The position numbers were made by a program, and so were the translations under genes. Below, piece by piece: positions 9,577-20,245 of a stretch of DNA of 64,000 nt. A model generated the notes under the pieces. It made no database searches and had not been told where the DNA came from. It saw nothing but the letters and a program-made list of their open reading frames with translations. Every line of letters starts with the position of its first letter. Within the stretch, counting starts at the first letter, position 1. Origin of the DNA: Arion vulgaris (Eukaryota > Mollusca > Gastropoda > Stylommatophora > Arionidae); assembly GCA_020796225.1 (NCBI GenBank), contig CM036758.1, positions 25,686,397 to 25,750,396 on the forward strand, given 5' to 3'.

Positions 9577-10746
9577 TCAGAACTTCAACATCACACATTT
9601 TAAACGTCCTGTTCTGTTCGGCAACTTGCCCTTTACTTTAGCCCAGACAAGCTCTATCGGATTGAGGTGAGCATGATATGGAGGTAGTCGCAAAGACGTG
9701 TGGCCGTATTCCGCAATGATTTTGTCAATATGAAACACCTTTGTCTTATTTGTCATCCTCACCAGGTGTAACAACTCGGGTTTCAAATATGTATCATCGA
9801 AGCTGACATTTTCCTTAGCAAGCCAAGTCCTAATTTGATCTTTTGTATTTGATGCAGTTGGTACTTTGTCTTCCGCTGATACTGCGTTGTGATAGGATGC
9901 ATTATCCATTACCAAGCATGATGGTCTGTTTAGAATTGGAAGTAGATCTTTCTCCATCCAGTGCCTGAAAATATGTCCATTCATTTCTGTGTGGTAGTCC
10001 CTACCGTCGGTACTTTTAATTGGAAAATAAGTCCAGCGTCATGGACAAGACCTTCTTCACTGCTTCCTGCATGTGTTAGTATAATACGCTGGCCTTTGCT
10101 GCTTGGTATTTTTCTTTTCTGTTCACCGTCTACTGATTGCCATTCTTTAGCATTGGTGTGGTGAACATTGACCAAGGATTCGTCCAAATATACAATATCA
10201 TAGCTTTGCCTCCGCCGCTCACGGATCTGCTTCAGGTATTTACTTCGGGCAGCAATTAAATGTGGCTTTTCACAAATAATATTCCTGCCGCCTATAGTTT
10301 TCTGAAGGTGAAGCCGGCGGCTCTTACAATTTTCCATAGAGTACTTTTAGAAATGTCTATGCTGCAATCTGATTGCAGTTTTAATTTCAGTTTCCTGAGA
10401 GTAACAAGTTGATTTGTCGCAAACATTTTCAAGAGCTCCGTCTTATGACATCTATGTCAAAGTCGTCAATTGTTCTTTTCCTTCCTTGCTTGACATTAGT
10501 GCACTTTGTGTCCTGTTTAATCCATCGGGAAAAGGATTCTCTATTCAGACCAAGCGCCAGTTGCGCTCGTTTCTCAGGGTTATGAATATCGCAATATAGA
10601 TGACCTCTCTTAGATTCCCTACGGAAGTGTTGGTATAGTAAAACTGTAACCTTCTGCATTGTTATAAATGTGCACTTCAGACTCATTATGAATGTGATAT
10701 CAATGTCAGTTTTGATAAGCCAACAAATATGATACAATAGCTTCAT
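9577..10746 (-). pseudogene. DDE transposase pseudogene, IS630/Tc1/mariner superfamily
   Basis: Three open segments in different frames make up one protein of roughly 350 residues, the usual size. Segment 1 (10746-10429) has a helix-turn-helix-like stretch, KRAQLALGLNRESFSRWIKQ, for end binding. A joining piece (10430-10300) reads ATNQLVTLRKLKLKL in another frame. Segment 2 (10337-9981) holds the first catalytic aspartate in YDIVYLDES. Segment 3 (9984-9577) holds the second in CLVMDNASYHN and the glutamate in LPPYHAHLNPIELVW, with 83 residues between them. At least three frame changes lie near 10436, 10295 and 10015, so no full protein can be made. The start codon is uncertain; the methionine of MSLKCTF is plausible. 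DDE enzymes of this class cut and rejoin the transposon ends in the nucleus. Confidence 0.88.
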
Positions 10747-11014
10747 ACAAATAGCGAGATACGCCTATAACTATAAAACGGTATCCCAATTATAACGTCA
10801 TATGCTTTCCGCTTTCAAAGTCGACTGGGTTAGGTGCACGGAATTCGTGAAACTCACGATATTTCAATGTTACCATAATGTATTCTTAGAACAACGCGTC
10901 TGTGTACCGTAAATCTGTTACTATTGTGTACAATCCGGTGAGGTTGATTTTAATATAACCTGAAGAAGAAATATTTCAAACTACATCAAATTTTCTTGGA
11001 AAAAAATATTTCTC

Positions 11015-11120
11015 TAGCGTCATGGATATTCTAAGGCTGCTTGCAAAAATCACTGAGATCCAACATGTAGTTTTCGAGAAAATCAATTTCAAACGTGCTC
11101 ACGAATTAATGGACAGACTA
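11015..11120 (-). repeat. Right terminal inverted repeat of the Sailor-like transposon
   Basis: 106 bp ending GGACAGACTA before TA, the mirror of 8947-9052 with 3 mismatches. Confidence 0.93.
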
Positions 11121-11122
11121 TA

Positions 11123-11464
11123 ACTTTGCACCATATGGAACTATAGTCCGTTCAACTTGTCATGCTCACAGATACAAATTGGTATCTTTGTAATCATTTG
11201 ATTAAATAACTTGAAAACTTGCATGTGAACTACACATGTTCCCGACGCTACAAAATATTTTTGCCATTCAAACAATCATACCATCTAGAAGTTTCCTTCT
11301 TTGTGCTATATATTTAACACGTCCAATGGCATGGTTGAAGTAAACTAATGTTTACAGCAATTTAATATATTGATGACAAAATAGCAACATTCAGAACGAA
11401 ATCCATAGTTTTTTAAAAACAATTCTTGCATTTTCCATGCACCAAATCTACTCGGGCTTGAACA
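11123..11464. other. Unassigned sequence right of the transposon
   Basis: It contains TATAGTCCGTTCAACTTGTC at about 11144, loosely like the transposon terminus TATAGTCTGTCCATTAATTC. No partner end was found. Confidence 0.3.
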
Positions 11465-11640
11465 TAGTAAACTTCTTCTTCTTTGCGTTCGTTCTTTACG
11501 ATCAATTTTAATCACTCTTTGTGATTTGTTTGATCTTGCCAAGAACGTGTATACGTTGCCCATTGGTTCGGTAGTCCCCTAAACGCATAGACTTCTACAC
11601 GCTTAGGACACAGGCATCCGATTTCAGCCAACATGGTAAA
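11465..11640 (-). mobile_element. SINE, superfamily S1 (subfamily b), 5'-truncated
   Basis: Plus-strand CTTCTTCTTTGCGTTCGTTC is the complement of the tail, followed by the core up to CCGATTTCAGCCAACATGG, where the family sequence stops. About 175 bp remain of some 250. Confidence 0.75.
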
Positions 11641-11877
11641 CAAATGACGTCATTAGTGCGAGACGGACTTTTAGTTAAAGGCGTATATCAAAATTAGTGT
11701 GAGGCTATTGGGTCATATTGTTGACTTCTCAAAACAGACATTGATATAACATTTCTAATGAGTTTGAAGTTACAATGCAAAAAGTATCATTAATACTATG
11801 CGCACATTTCCGCAAAGAGGCACATATGGGTCATCTGTACTACAGTATACAAGAACCAGAGAAAGAGCTATTTTATT

Positions 11878-12303
11878 GTAGTGATACCTCCCTACCAGAT
11901 ATGTTAACACACCACATTGTAACGAAGATGTAGTGATACCTCCCTACCACATATGTTAACACACGCACATTGTAACGAAGAAGTAGTGATATCTCCCTAC
12001 CACATATGTTAACACACGCACATTGTAACGAAGAAGTAGTGATACCTCCCTACCACATATGTTAACACACGCACACTCTAACGAAGAATTAGTGATACCT
12101 CCTTATCACATATGTTAACACACACACATTGTAACGAAGAAATAGTGATACCTCCCTACCACATATGTTAACACACGCACATTGTAACGAAGAAGTAGTG
12201 ATACCTCCTACTACATATGTTAACACACGCACATTGTAACGAAGAAGTAGTGATACCTCCCTACCACATATGTTAACACACGCACATTGTAACGAAGAAG
12301 TAG
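11878..12303. repeat. Tandem array, 53-bp unit, about 8 copies
   Basis: GTAGTGATACCTCCCTACCA and ACACGCACATTGTAACGAAG recur every 53 bases or so (11878, 11930, 11983 and onward). Confidence 0.95.
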
Positions 12304-12339
12304 CAATTTAAAAAGAATCTCTCCAGTAGCTCCGCAATA

Positions 12340-12695
12340 ACAAGGTGCTATAGAAACGTTCTTAGAGCATCATGGACAGAGAAGAGAAGAAACAAAGACA
12401 TCCTACAAGACCTGAATATCAAGGAGCGTTGGCTCATAAATAACATCATGTCCCGGAAGATGAAATATTTTGGCCACATTAAATGCCACAGTTGTCTGGA
12501 GAGAAAGGTAATGGAAAGCATGATTTCTGGAAAACGAGGCAGGGGACGATCAAGACGAAGATGGCAGCAGGACATCAAAGAAACTTGAACATGACGCTGG
12601 AAGAGGCAGGAGAACTTGCAAGAGACATAGAGCTTTTCAGGCGGGCTGTGATGAATGCGACGTTCCGCATGGGACATGCTACTACTTGAGCTCCG
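12340..12695 (+). mobile_element. LINE ORF2 C-terminal fragment, well preserved
   Basis: It reads CYRNVLRASWTEKRRNKDIL, then MSRKMKYFGHIKCHSCLERK and GRGRSRRRWQQDIKET, one stop, then EEAGELARDIELFRRAVMNA. This is the region after the reverse transcriptase domain of RTE-like LINEs, the same region as at 7255 and 32388. Only the 3' 350 bp is present. The minus-strand ORF of 129 codons over the same bases is a shadow. Confidence 0.8.
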
Positions 12696-12699
12696 CCAT

Positions 12700-13593
12700 T
12701 GCCAGTCCCAAGCCTGAACATGAAAGGGGGATGGCATTATGACATGGCAGCTAACTTTAACTGTAATGTAAGTTATTTAAAAACAATAATACAACTATGT
12801 CTAAATTTCTTGTTTATTTCATGACTGTATTGCAAGTATCAGCATTGACCCCCATGTATAAGCTGACAGGATACGCCCTTGCATGAGACTTGTCATCAAA
12901 TGTCATATGTGTGCGTTTACTGCAAAAACTAAAATTTCCTTTCAGACTCGCCAAACATGCCGCCAACATCAAAGGAAACCGTTATATTACAAAATCCAGG
13001 TTTCCTATACAATTTCTTCCATCAGACATTTGCGTCGGTATAATTCTAAGATTGGGTACAAAGTTTCGCTACTGTAGAATTGATGGTTTTGCTACAATTC
13101 GCATTGGACTGTGGGCATGAGTTGTTGAACGTACTATACCACCTGTCTTATCTAGAAAAACGATAGACACGAAAAACGTCTGTACAATAAAAACACTTCC
13201 TTCACGACGTCTGTACAATAAAAACATTTCCTTAAGTATATATACATTATCAGTTAACTAATTGACATTAGCAACGACAGATAACATTTACATTAACTTA
13301 TATAACGACTTTCACGTTCCTAGATCTCATAAAGTTCCTGGTAACAACCTTTAACTCTTTGACTACCTAGCCGACTGTACTGGAGTAAAACATCGTCTTC
13401 TGTTGTACAAAAACAAGACCACTACCGCTGAACTATTCCAATATTAGAACCATAATAAAACAAATTCTGGTAACACTTTCTGAGAGGATGTGTCTGGAAG
13501 ATACTGATACTAAAGATGAGAGTAAGCTCCCCGGGCTATTACCTCATTTCCGGTAGATCACACATCACCAAACTAAGCTATTGCTTCCGTTAT
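12700..13593. other. Unassigned sequence with a small unrecognised ORF
   Basis: A plus-strand ORF of 76 codons (12890-13120, with RLAKHAANIKGNRYITKSRF) has no recognisable domain and is probably chance or a relic. At 13165-13230 a short direct repeat (GTCTGTACAATAAAAACA twice) is present. Confidence 0.3.
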
Positions 13594-13855
13594 TCGCCCG
13601 TGTTTTGCTGGGGCTCAAATATGGAGCAAAGAATAGTAACACTGCGACGTACAAGACATGTCGTAAGAGGCGACTGGGGTAGGGGCCTAGGAAAGCTACC
13701 ATAGTAAATAAAAAACGTTGCAGAAATCGGATGTGCTGACCTACTTGTAGGTTTATAACTGGCACAACGTACGCTCGCTCTTAGGCTAAGATCACATACA
13801 ATTCACAAAGAGTGGTTAACAAGTGGTCGTATGGAACGTTCGAAGGATAAAAAAA
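13594..13855 (+). mobile_element. SINE, superfamily S1 (subfamily a)
   Basis: Head CGCCCGTGTTTTGCTGGGGC, core CATGTCGTAAGAGGCGACTG, 3' part AAGAGTGGTTAACAAGTGGT and ending AACGTTCGAAGGATAAAA. Near full length. Confidence 0.8.
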
Positions 13856-14567
13856 ATATAAATTAATCAATATATCAGCCCACCCAATATTTCCCCATCA
13901 CTCTCGATGGCATTATTAAGAAAAAATATAATTACCTTAAGTTTGGTGTTCAGAATTGACAATCTTTTTCTCTCCTTAAGTTTAACTCATTCACCCGTCT
14001 GATCCCATATTCTGGCTCTCATTATGATTTAAGATGACGCAGAGCAAGTAAACTGAATAATTCAGTAAATATAATGCAATAGAAATGCGCTCGGTGGTAA
14101 AAAATAAATAAATAACGGAGTGAAAGAATTAAGAGACATGAATGAACCGAACCTCATCAATTGAAACATTCCTAACATGTTTCTTTTCCCAAATTTTCCT
14201 CGTCGACTCCCACCGCCTGGGATACATGTCCCCCCTAACTCGCATTGATTAGTTTATCTGCAACCTTGTCCTTAATTCGTCCCCTGCGAGTGTCTGCATG
14301 GCTGCTCAGTGCACTATCCAATTTTCTTATGTTTTCACAGATTTGCATTTGGTTGCAATTCTTATAACCAGTTCTAGCATTCGTTATTACCTGGTATACA
14401 TGTTGTTTTAGAATTTAAGAGTTCATTAGGTGAATGTTTCTTTATATCTCTGATGAAGACCAGTCAATCGATATGTTGGGTTTATTAAATGTCTCATGCA
14501 TTTTAAATTAATTACATATCCTTGACATGACTTTGCGAATCAACTCCCAGCTTTTAAACGCTGTTTG
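13856..14567. other. Unassigned AT-rich sequence
   Basis: No coding motif, array or element ends recognised. Confidence 0.35.
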
Positions 14568-14752
14568 TGATTTTTCTAGGCATTACTACGTTCAGTAGTT
14601 TGTCATTGCTTTCTGAACGGGTGCCATCATCCTTTTGTAAAAATCCACGCGAAACAATTTGCACCCAAACTGTCCACAGCGTGATTCGAACTCAGAACGT
14701 CGGGGTTAATAGACCGAGTCACTATCCCTAAGCCACAGACGCACCTTATGCA
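14568..14752 (-). mobile_element. tRNA-derived SINE, family S3
   Basis: The reverse complement begins GGTGCGTCTGTGGCTTAGGG, has a B-box-like GAGTTCGAATCACGC, and continues with CAGAAAGCAATGACAAACTA. This is the best-preserved head of the family in the window. The far 3' end extends toward about 14510. Confidence 0.8.
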
Positions 14753-14934
14753 TTTTACTTAATGAAATTGTCTGTCTTTAATATTATCTGTATTTGTTAT
14801 GATTTTTATTTAGTTCTAAGGCGTTCGGACGGATTAGTGGGAATTTCTAAACGTTTGCCTATCGTCACAGACATAATTTAGTCATGGGTTCAATACTAGA
14901 CGTTCCAAAATTTAAACTTAAGAAGTTGTATAGC

Positions 14935-15355
14935 AACCTCTCGACCTTTTACTTCCAAATTATAGCACACTATCGACGTTTTACTTCTAATTTATAGCAC
15001 ACTCTCCATGTTTTACTTCCAACTTATAGCAAACTCTCCATGTTTTACTTCCAACTTATAGCAAACTCTCCATGTTTTACTTCCAACTTATAGCAAACTC
15101 TCACCTTTTACTTTCTCCCCAACTTTTTACCACCTCTCACCTTTTACTTTCAGCTTATAGCCCACTCTCGACGTTTTACTTCTAATTTATAATACACTCT
15201 CCGCCATTTACTGTCAACTTATAGCTTTTACTTTCAACGTATACCACACTCTCTACGTTTTACTTACAACTTATAGCACACTCTCGACGTTTTACTTTCA
15301 ACTTAAAGCACACCCTTCACGTTTTACTTTCAACTTATAGCACGCCCTCACTTTT
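14935..15355. repeat. Tandem array, about 30-34-bp units, diverged
   Basis: Units such as TTTTACTTCCAACTTATAGC and ACTCTCCATG alternate about 13 times with substitutions and length changes. Copies near 15020-15090 are the most alike. Confidence 0.9.
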
Positions 15356-15427
15356 CATATCCAAATGTAAGCAGTTTTGTAGTAATCTCACATCGTTCTA
15401 ATTCATAATTCAGAAGTTATGCAGGTT

Positions 15428-15716
15428 AATCACTAAGCTTTACCACAAACTGGAAACTTGAAACTCGAAAAGCTGTATTGATCACACGATGCTAAACTTG
15501 AAATGTTCTTAAGTCATATCACGATGGTCTTCTCCTACTTGGAGAAATGATATATTCCCCACACAACGTTTAACTTGAAACATGAAAAGCTGTGTTCATC
15601 ACAAGATGCTAAACTTAAAACTGTGTCATACAGATGTTAAACTTGAAACTTGAAGCTCTATTCATCACAAGATGCTAAACTTGAAATTTGAAAAGCTGTA
15701 TTCATCACAAGATGCA
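15428..15716. repeat. Tandem array, about 40-45-bp units, diverged
   Basis: Words TTGAAAAGCTGTATTCATCA, CAAGATGCTAAACTTGAAA and variants recur about six times with insertions between them. It runs straight into the RNase H LINE remnant at 15717. Confidence 0.8.
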
Positions 15717-16145
15717 GTGTCAAAGAGCAAATTTACCAAACCCTGTCTTTTCAAGAGGTCAAAACCGTCATACAGAGAAAATCTGCAGTAGACTGGAAGA
15801 CAAACACTGGATATGATTATGGAAAAGACTTCCTCAAAGACTTAAGCAGAACAGACTAGGTATTATATTTTGACTACACACCGGACACTGCAGACTCAAC
15901 AAACACTTCTATAGACTAGGAATAAGTCAAACAGCTTTCTACCAGTGTCAGCAGGTGGAACAGACACCAGAGCATGTCCTGCAAGACTATCCTCTCCTTA
16001 GGGAGCTGAGAAGCAACATGTGGCCACACCCAGTCGACCTGAAAACTAAGCTTTGGGAAAACCTGCCAGACCTGAAGCTGACTGCCTAGTTTGTGGTCCA
16101 CAGTAAATTAACGGCATGACCAGAGATCGCTGAAGAAGAAGAAGA
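15717..16145 (+). mobile_element. RNase H-type LINE, 3' remnant (family N1)
   Basis: It reads GHCRLNKHFYRLG, then TPEHVLQDYPLLRELRSNMW and HPVDLKTKLWENL, the C-terminal tail after the RNase H domain in I/Jockey-group LINEs. Frame changes occur upstream and a stop follows LKLTA. The 3' end is GCTGAAGAAGAAGAAG. A minus-strand copy lies at 4735-5112. Confidence 0.8.
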
Positions 16146-16184
16146 ACTCTGTAGTTCTCGCAATAATCCTAAGGGTCTCTGGCA

Positions 16185-16285
16185 AAAATGAATTCCCAAA
16201 CAGAACGACGCGGTTTGGATTCGAATTCACGACCTTCGGAATGCAAGGCGAAGGTTTATTCACTTAGCTACAGAGACTCCAACAT
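16185..16285 (-). mobile_element. tRNA-like SINE head, family S4
   Basis: The reverse complement GAGTCTCTGTAGCTAAGTGA through GTGAATTCGAATCC has A- and B-box-like parts and matches 38366-38430, including the word ACGTCGTTCTGTTT-like segment that follows. Confidence 0.65.
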
Positions 16286-16289
16286 TTGG

Positions 16290-17190
16290 TCATCGGAGTC
16301 ACTGTCAGCTTATAAAATCTCTCTATAGTTGCGTATGTTGCAACAAAGAATTAAATACAACTATAATTTTCTGCGCTAATATACAAAGCACACAGAAAAG
16401 TCTCGAATTATTGTTGTAATTTAAAACAAGAACAACAGACTCTAAATTGTAAAACAGCAACTCTACATATATGACCTAGTTTGTGTCTGGAAACTTGTAA
16501 ATTAGCAACAGGAAAAATCTAGGGACACTCAAATGAGATTGTCACAGGCTTAAGTGTTCTATGATTATGTGAAATGCCATTTCGTGGTCTGGCAGGATGG
16601 ATGGAAATAGGTGTCCATAGCTTCTTTTCTCATTCAATCATAATTGCAATAAAAGGGGTGAGAAAAAAAGAAAACATTCACAAAATCTAAATCAGAAACG
16701 AGCGAAAATATGACAAATATATGAGCTATTGTGGGTGCTTCAGTCTTCAGCGCACACACCCCGGTTTCTCATAATGTCAGCAACGGCTCTTTGTCATCGG
16801 CAATCAATAACGGAATACACAGGGGGTAGTAAGATGAATTATGTGGAGGATGTAGGGAAAGCATGTACCCTCTTATTATTATTATGTAGCAAAAATAAAT
16901 ATATTTTTGGAATGATATATTTTCATTGTACGATTTGAGAATTTTTATATATTACATATATCATTTTCAGGATTCTCTTCCTATTCATGTTTCTATCTAT
17001 GATATTTTTGTGTTGATATTTTTGTGTTCATGATTGTGTCTACTGTAATCCTGTCCAGGTTTCTGTCGTTTGTCTTTTATATTCTCGTTCAGGTTTCTGT
17101 TTTATGTCTACTATATTCTTTTTCAGGCTTGTATTCTTCTATTATATTGCTGCTATTTATTCTGTCTGCTGTATTCCTCTTTTTATATAT
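16290..17190. other. Unassigned AT-rich sequence
   Basis: T-rich around 16960-17190 (several TTTATAT and GTTTCTGT words). No element assigned. Confidence 0.35.
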
Positions 17191-17197
17191 ATATATG

Positions 17198-17275
17198 TCT
17201 TTTTATATGTTCAAAATATCTCAATTTTCTCTTAATTATTTGTAGCATCAGCTAGTTTTCTTTGATTTGAGTTCT
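17198..17275 (-). mobile_element. LINE R1 fragment, left arm of an inverted pair
   Basis: Plus-strand TAGCATCAGCTAGTTTTCTT is complementary to the GAAAACTGGCTGATGCTA seen at about 17317-17335. The same segment also occurs in the R1 copy at 53-345. Confidence 0.75.
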
Positions 17276-17294
17276 CTCTATATAATAGATCTAT

Positions 17295-17580
17295 AAAAGA
17301 CAGAACTTAAAATCACAGAAAACTGGCTGATGCTACAAATAGAAAGAGAAATTGAATATTTTGGACATATAAAAAAGACACAAATAACTGAAGAAGACCA
17401 TTATGGAAGGAGGCATCCGGCAAATAGAAAGAAGGAAGACCACGGAAGATGGATTATGTATGTAACTGGTGTAACATAACGGCTGTATAGACAGGACACA
17501 TGGCCTATGAGAGAAATTCCGGAGGACTGTTGGGGTGGCAAAGTTCTGCTCAAGACAAGGTATTTGATAATGATGATAAC
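17295..17580 (+). mobile_element. LINE R1 3' fragment, right arm of an inverted pair
   Basis: It carries the block GCTGATGCTACAAATAGAAA and ATTTTGGACATATAAAAA that codes for DATNRKR...FGHIK in better copies, then GTAACTGGTGTAACATAAC and a TGATAATGATGATAA tail. Stops interrupt the frame. Confidence 0.75.
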
Positions 17581-17861
17581 TGTATTCCGTTTCGTGTTTT
17601 TGTCAACTGTTCTATTTTTTAAAATGTATTTTGTACTACTGTGCTGATGTTCCCATTTCAATGTATATACTGCTATGTTATTTATCTCATCTTGTTAGGT
17701 TTCTTTCTTCTGTGTTCCTGTTCAGGTTTCTATTTATTGTTTTCCTTATCACCAGTTCCCCTCACCATTCAGGCATACCTCACTTCAACTTCAGGAGTAC
17801 TTGTAACTTAGATCCCCAAGTGTTGAATCAGGGATTGCTATAATAAAAACACGTACCATGT

Positions 17862-17965
17862 ACACACGGAACATTTTTAGTACAAGCTGGCTCTGAACCC
17901 CAACATTTCGACATCACGTGATCACTATCGCAGCGTGTTATCAACTTCGCTATTGGCGACTCCAG
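17862..17965 (-). mobile_element. tRNA-like SINE head, single copy
   Basis: The reverse complement has GTCGCCAATAGCGAAGTTGA (A-box-like) and TTGGGGTTCAGAGCCAGC (B-box-like), about 70 bases apart. No second copy was seen, so the family is unconfirmed. It lacks tRNA stem pairing at the ends. Confidence 0.5.
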
Positions 17966-18600
17966 ACGTAATATGAATTCTTCATGTACTTTGTTAACTT
18001 TTTCCTGTATACGTCTTACTCCACTTGGAAATTGTAGAACTATTTTATCAATTACAAACATGAACTATCTAGACTATAGTTCTGGCTAATTGTATAAAGG
18101 ACGACGGTTCTTTTTGATAGAAATAATCGTAAATAATCATAAATAATCATCACAATAATCATAAAATAGCCTAATCATAAATAATCACACATAATTGGGA
18201 TGGAAGATTGGAATGGCCAGAAAAGAACAACACAACAGGTTCTATGAGTAGGCTCATCAATCAAAATCGAACTGGTATGGTTAGTCTGCTGGACTCTGTT
18301 GGAGATATTGTGAAGGAGATTGTGTCAATTACTTTCATCTTCTACGTTTGCTTTCCTTGTTGATGTCTGTGCGATAGGTGATCTCATTGTTTGTAATTCT
18401 CTGGTCCCAAACGAATTCGGAGAATTCTTCTGAGACATCTTCCCGCAAAGCCTCTTATGGTACTGTCTGTCTTGATACTTGTATTTCATGTCTCTGATCA
18501 ATACAATAGGACTGAGCGCACATTTGATTTGTATAATTGAGTTTAGTCTGTATCCTGTAAGCTGATGATATACATATTTTGTCCAATGATTTGAATGTTG
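17966..18600. other. Unassigned sequence with AATAATC-type low complexity
   Basis: Words AATAATCATAAATAATC repeat at 18120-18195. The minus-strand ORF of 92 codons (18603-18325) has no recognised motif and an ordinary chance length. Confidence 0.35.
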
Positions 18601-18950
18601 CAACTTACATATATATTATACTAGCGGTTTTATCCGTTCTTCGCACGGGGAATTTAGTTTAAATCTAGTTGTAAAATCCCTGAAATAAATATGCCCTGTA
18701 GCCTTAAAATCGGCTTCTTCTCCATTAAAAACAATATGTTTTCTCTCCCTCCTTGGTGGGAAAACTTTGTCGGTTGACCACATAAGATTAAAATGTTCCC
18801 TCATTCCGATTGCCAGTAAAACCTGATACAACAGAATTCCCGTTCCCGTGAAAGTTGACAAATAACAATTTGAAATGTTCCTCCGATTGCCAGTAAAACC
18901 TGATAGAATAGAATTTCCGTGACAGTTGACAAATCATTTACAAATTGAAT
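18601..18950 (-). repeat. Probable retroelement 3' region with internal partial duplication
   Basis: TACTAGCGGTTTTATCCGTT and TTCGCACGGGG beside TATATATTATA resemble a phrase common at the ends of invertebrate retroelements. GATTGCCAGTAAAACCTGAT occurs twice (about 18808 and 18885), followed both times by similar bases, so there is a partial direct duplication of about 75 bp. Confidence 0.45.
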
Positions 18951-19515
18951 TTATTCAGACTCAGTTCTATCGACGTAAATGAAAATTCTGAAGTTCTCAT
19001 AATAAATTGTTTTCAGCATAGCAGCCGAGAATATAATGCATTTGACCACAGAACAGACATTTTGAAATACCAATAAATATGTTTGTATTCGTGTGACTGA
19101 TGTGTCTATGACGTCACTGCAATATAAGAATATGACCGCATTGCGTATCACGTGATCGGAAAGTTAAACATTGATAAATTTATTCGGCGATTTCTGTACA
19201 TGACCATTTGCGTTAAGTTGAAATATAGTTATAGAAACGAACAACTAGTCCAATTTTGTAATTTTTACTTCTTCCCATCTATGAAAGCTACCCTCTTGCC
19301 AAATATCAAGTCCGTAGGATGTCCAGATATCTTCAAACAATTGGGATAGACATTACAATGTAATTCATCTTTTTCCATTATATATATACAAGATAAATTG
19401 CGTGCTTTTAAATACAGAGAAGAAAGTAAATTTCAAATACACGTAACATTATTTCAGTTTTCATTAGCCCATTGTCATCGTTCAGCGCATAACGCAAACT
19501 ATTTTAGCAAATAAA
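18951..19515. other. Unassigned AT-rich sequence
   Basis: Two ORFs of about 65 codons on opposite strands, no recognisable content. Confidence 0.3.
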
Positions 19516-19519
19516 CTGA

Positions 19520-19765
19520 TGTATCGAGATTCACGAACGCGTAGTGGTTGGTGCATTCCATGTTTTATGCGCGTGGTCCGGGTTCAGTTTCACAGAGAGA
19601 GTGGCATTGTTTCTGACTGTAACGGTTTCTCAGGCTGACCCAGTCTCAAATGGGTACCAGAGAAGCACTGGGAAATAAAGATGGCTGGCGTGATGTTAAT
19701 TCATAGTGTGCCGATTATTAATGAAAATTCCGGACCTAACACCGTAGTCCCCATGGTATGAAAAC
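19520..19765 (+). mobile_element. tRNA-like SINE, single copy
   Basis: ACGCGTAGTGGTTGGTGCAT (A-box-like) and GTCCGGGTTCAGTTTC (B-box-like) are followed by a body of about 170 bp. The composition differs from the flanks. No second copy in the window. Confidence 0.5.
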
Positions 19766-20054
19766 GGGCTCTATTACTTTTCCTTTCTTTTCTATTATGA
19801 CTATAGATCAGTGCAGAATAAAAGTACATGCACTTTATAGAACATTATAATACATGTCCCCTGACTGTTTCTTTATTGATCTCAGTAACCTTGCAACAAC
19901 TATGCTATACTTATTACAGATACAAATGAATATAACTGGATCTGATGACACGTCCTTCATGTTTCCTTAATCAAACTTAACGACAGACATAATTTATTCC
20001 CTGGAGGGATTTGCCATCTTTATATTGAAGGTTGTATTCAATGTTATCTCTCTC

Positions 20055-20245
20055 TCTCTTTCGTTCATTCTTCACGGCCAAATTCATCATTCTTTTTGTG
20101 ATGTATAATTGGTCCACTGGCAAGAACGGAGTGATCTAAGTAGGGTCGATTGTGCGCCCATGATGACTAGGCCCGCCCGTCCGATTTCAGCCAGCTTTTG
20201 ATTTACTAGGGTGAACTTTCCTAGGGTACGATCCTTTCTGCCGAC
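20055..20245 (-). mobile_element. SINE, superfamily S1, diverged
   Basis: The complement of the S1 tail (TTTCGTTCATTCTTCACGGC) is followed by TTTTTGTGATGTATAATTGG and TTTACTAGGGTGAACTTTCC, which match the S1a module CTACCCTAGTAAATAAAA in reverse. The G+C-rich block at 20245 starts where it ends. Confidence 0.6.

Larger units (their letters stand above)
8947..11120 (-). mobile_element. IS630/Tc1/mariner-type transposon, Sailor-like, complete ends, inactive
   Basis: A 2174-bp element bounded by TA dinucleotides (8945-8946 and 11121-11122), the target duplication of this superfamily. The ends are inverted repeats of 106 bp (8947-9052 and 11015-11120) differing at 3 positions, beginning TAGTCTGTCCATTAATTCTT. 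The interior carries one transposase gene on the minus strand (about 9577-10746), broken by frameshifts. Long repeats and the wide spacing of the last two catalytic residues distinguish it from ordinary Tc1 (DD34E) and mariner (DD34D). High identity of the ends suggests fairly recent insertion, yet the coding frame is already lost, so it may have moved in trans. A nearest match to Sailor (DD82E) is an inference from spacing. Confidence 0.88.

Noticed and set aside
11123..11140. Longer target duplication of the Sailor-like element (TAACTTTGCA also at 8918)
   Set aside because: The ten-base match on the left lies 20 bases outside the element end, so it is not a target duplication; TA is sufficient.
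12348..12737. 129-codon minus-strand ORF
   Set aside because: It is antisense to a recognisable LINE C-terminal region on the plus strand.
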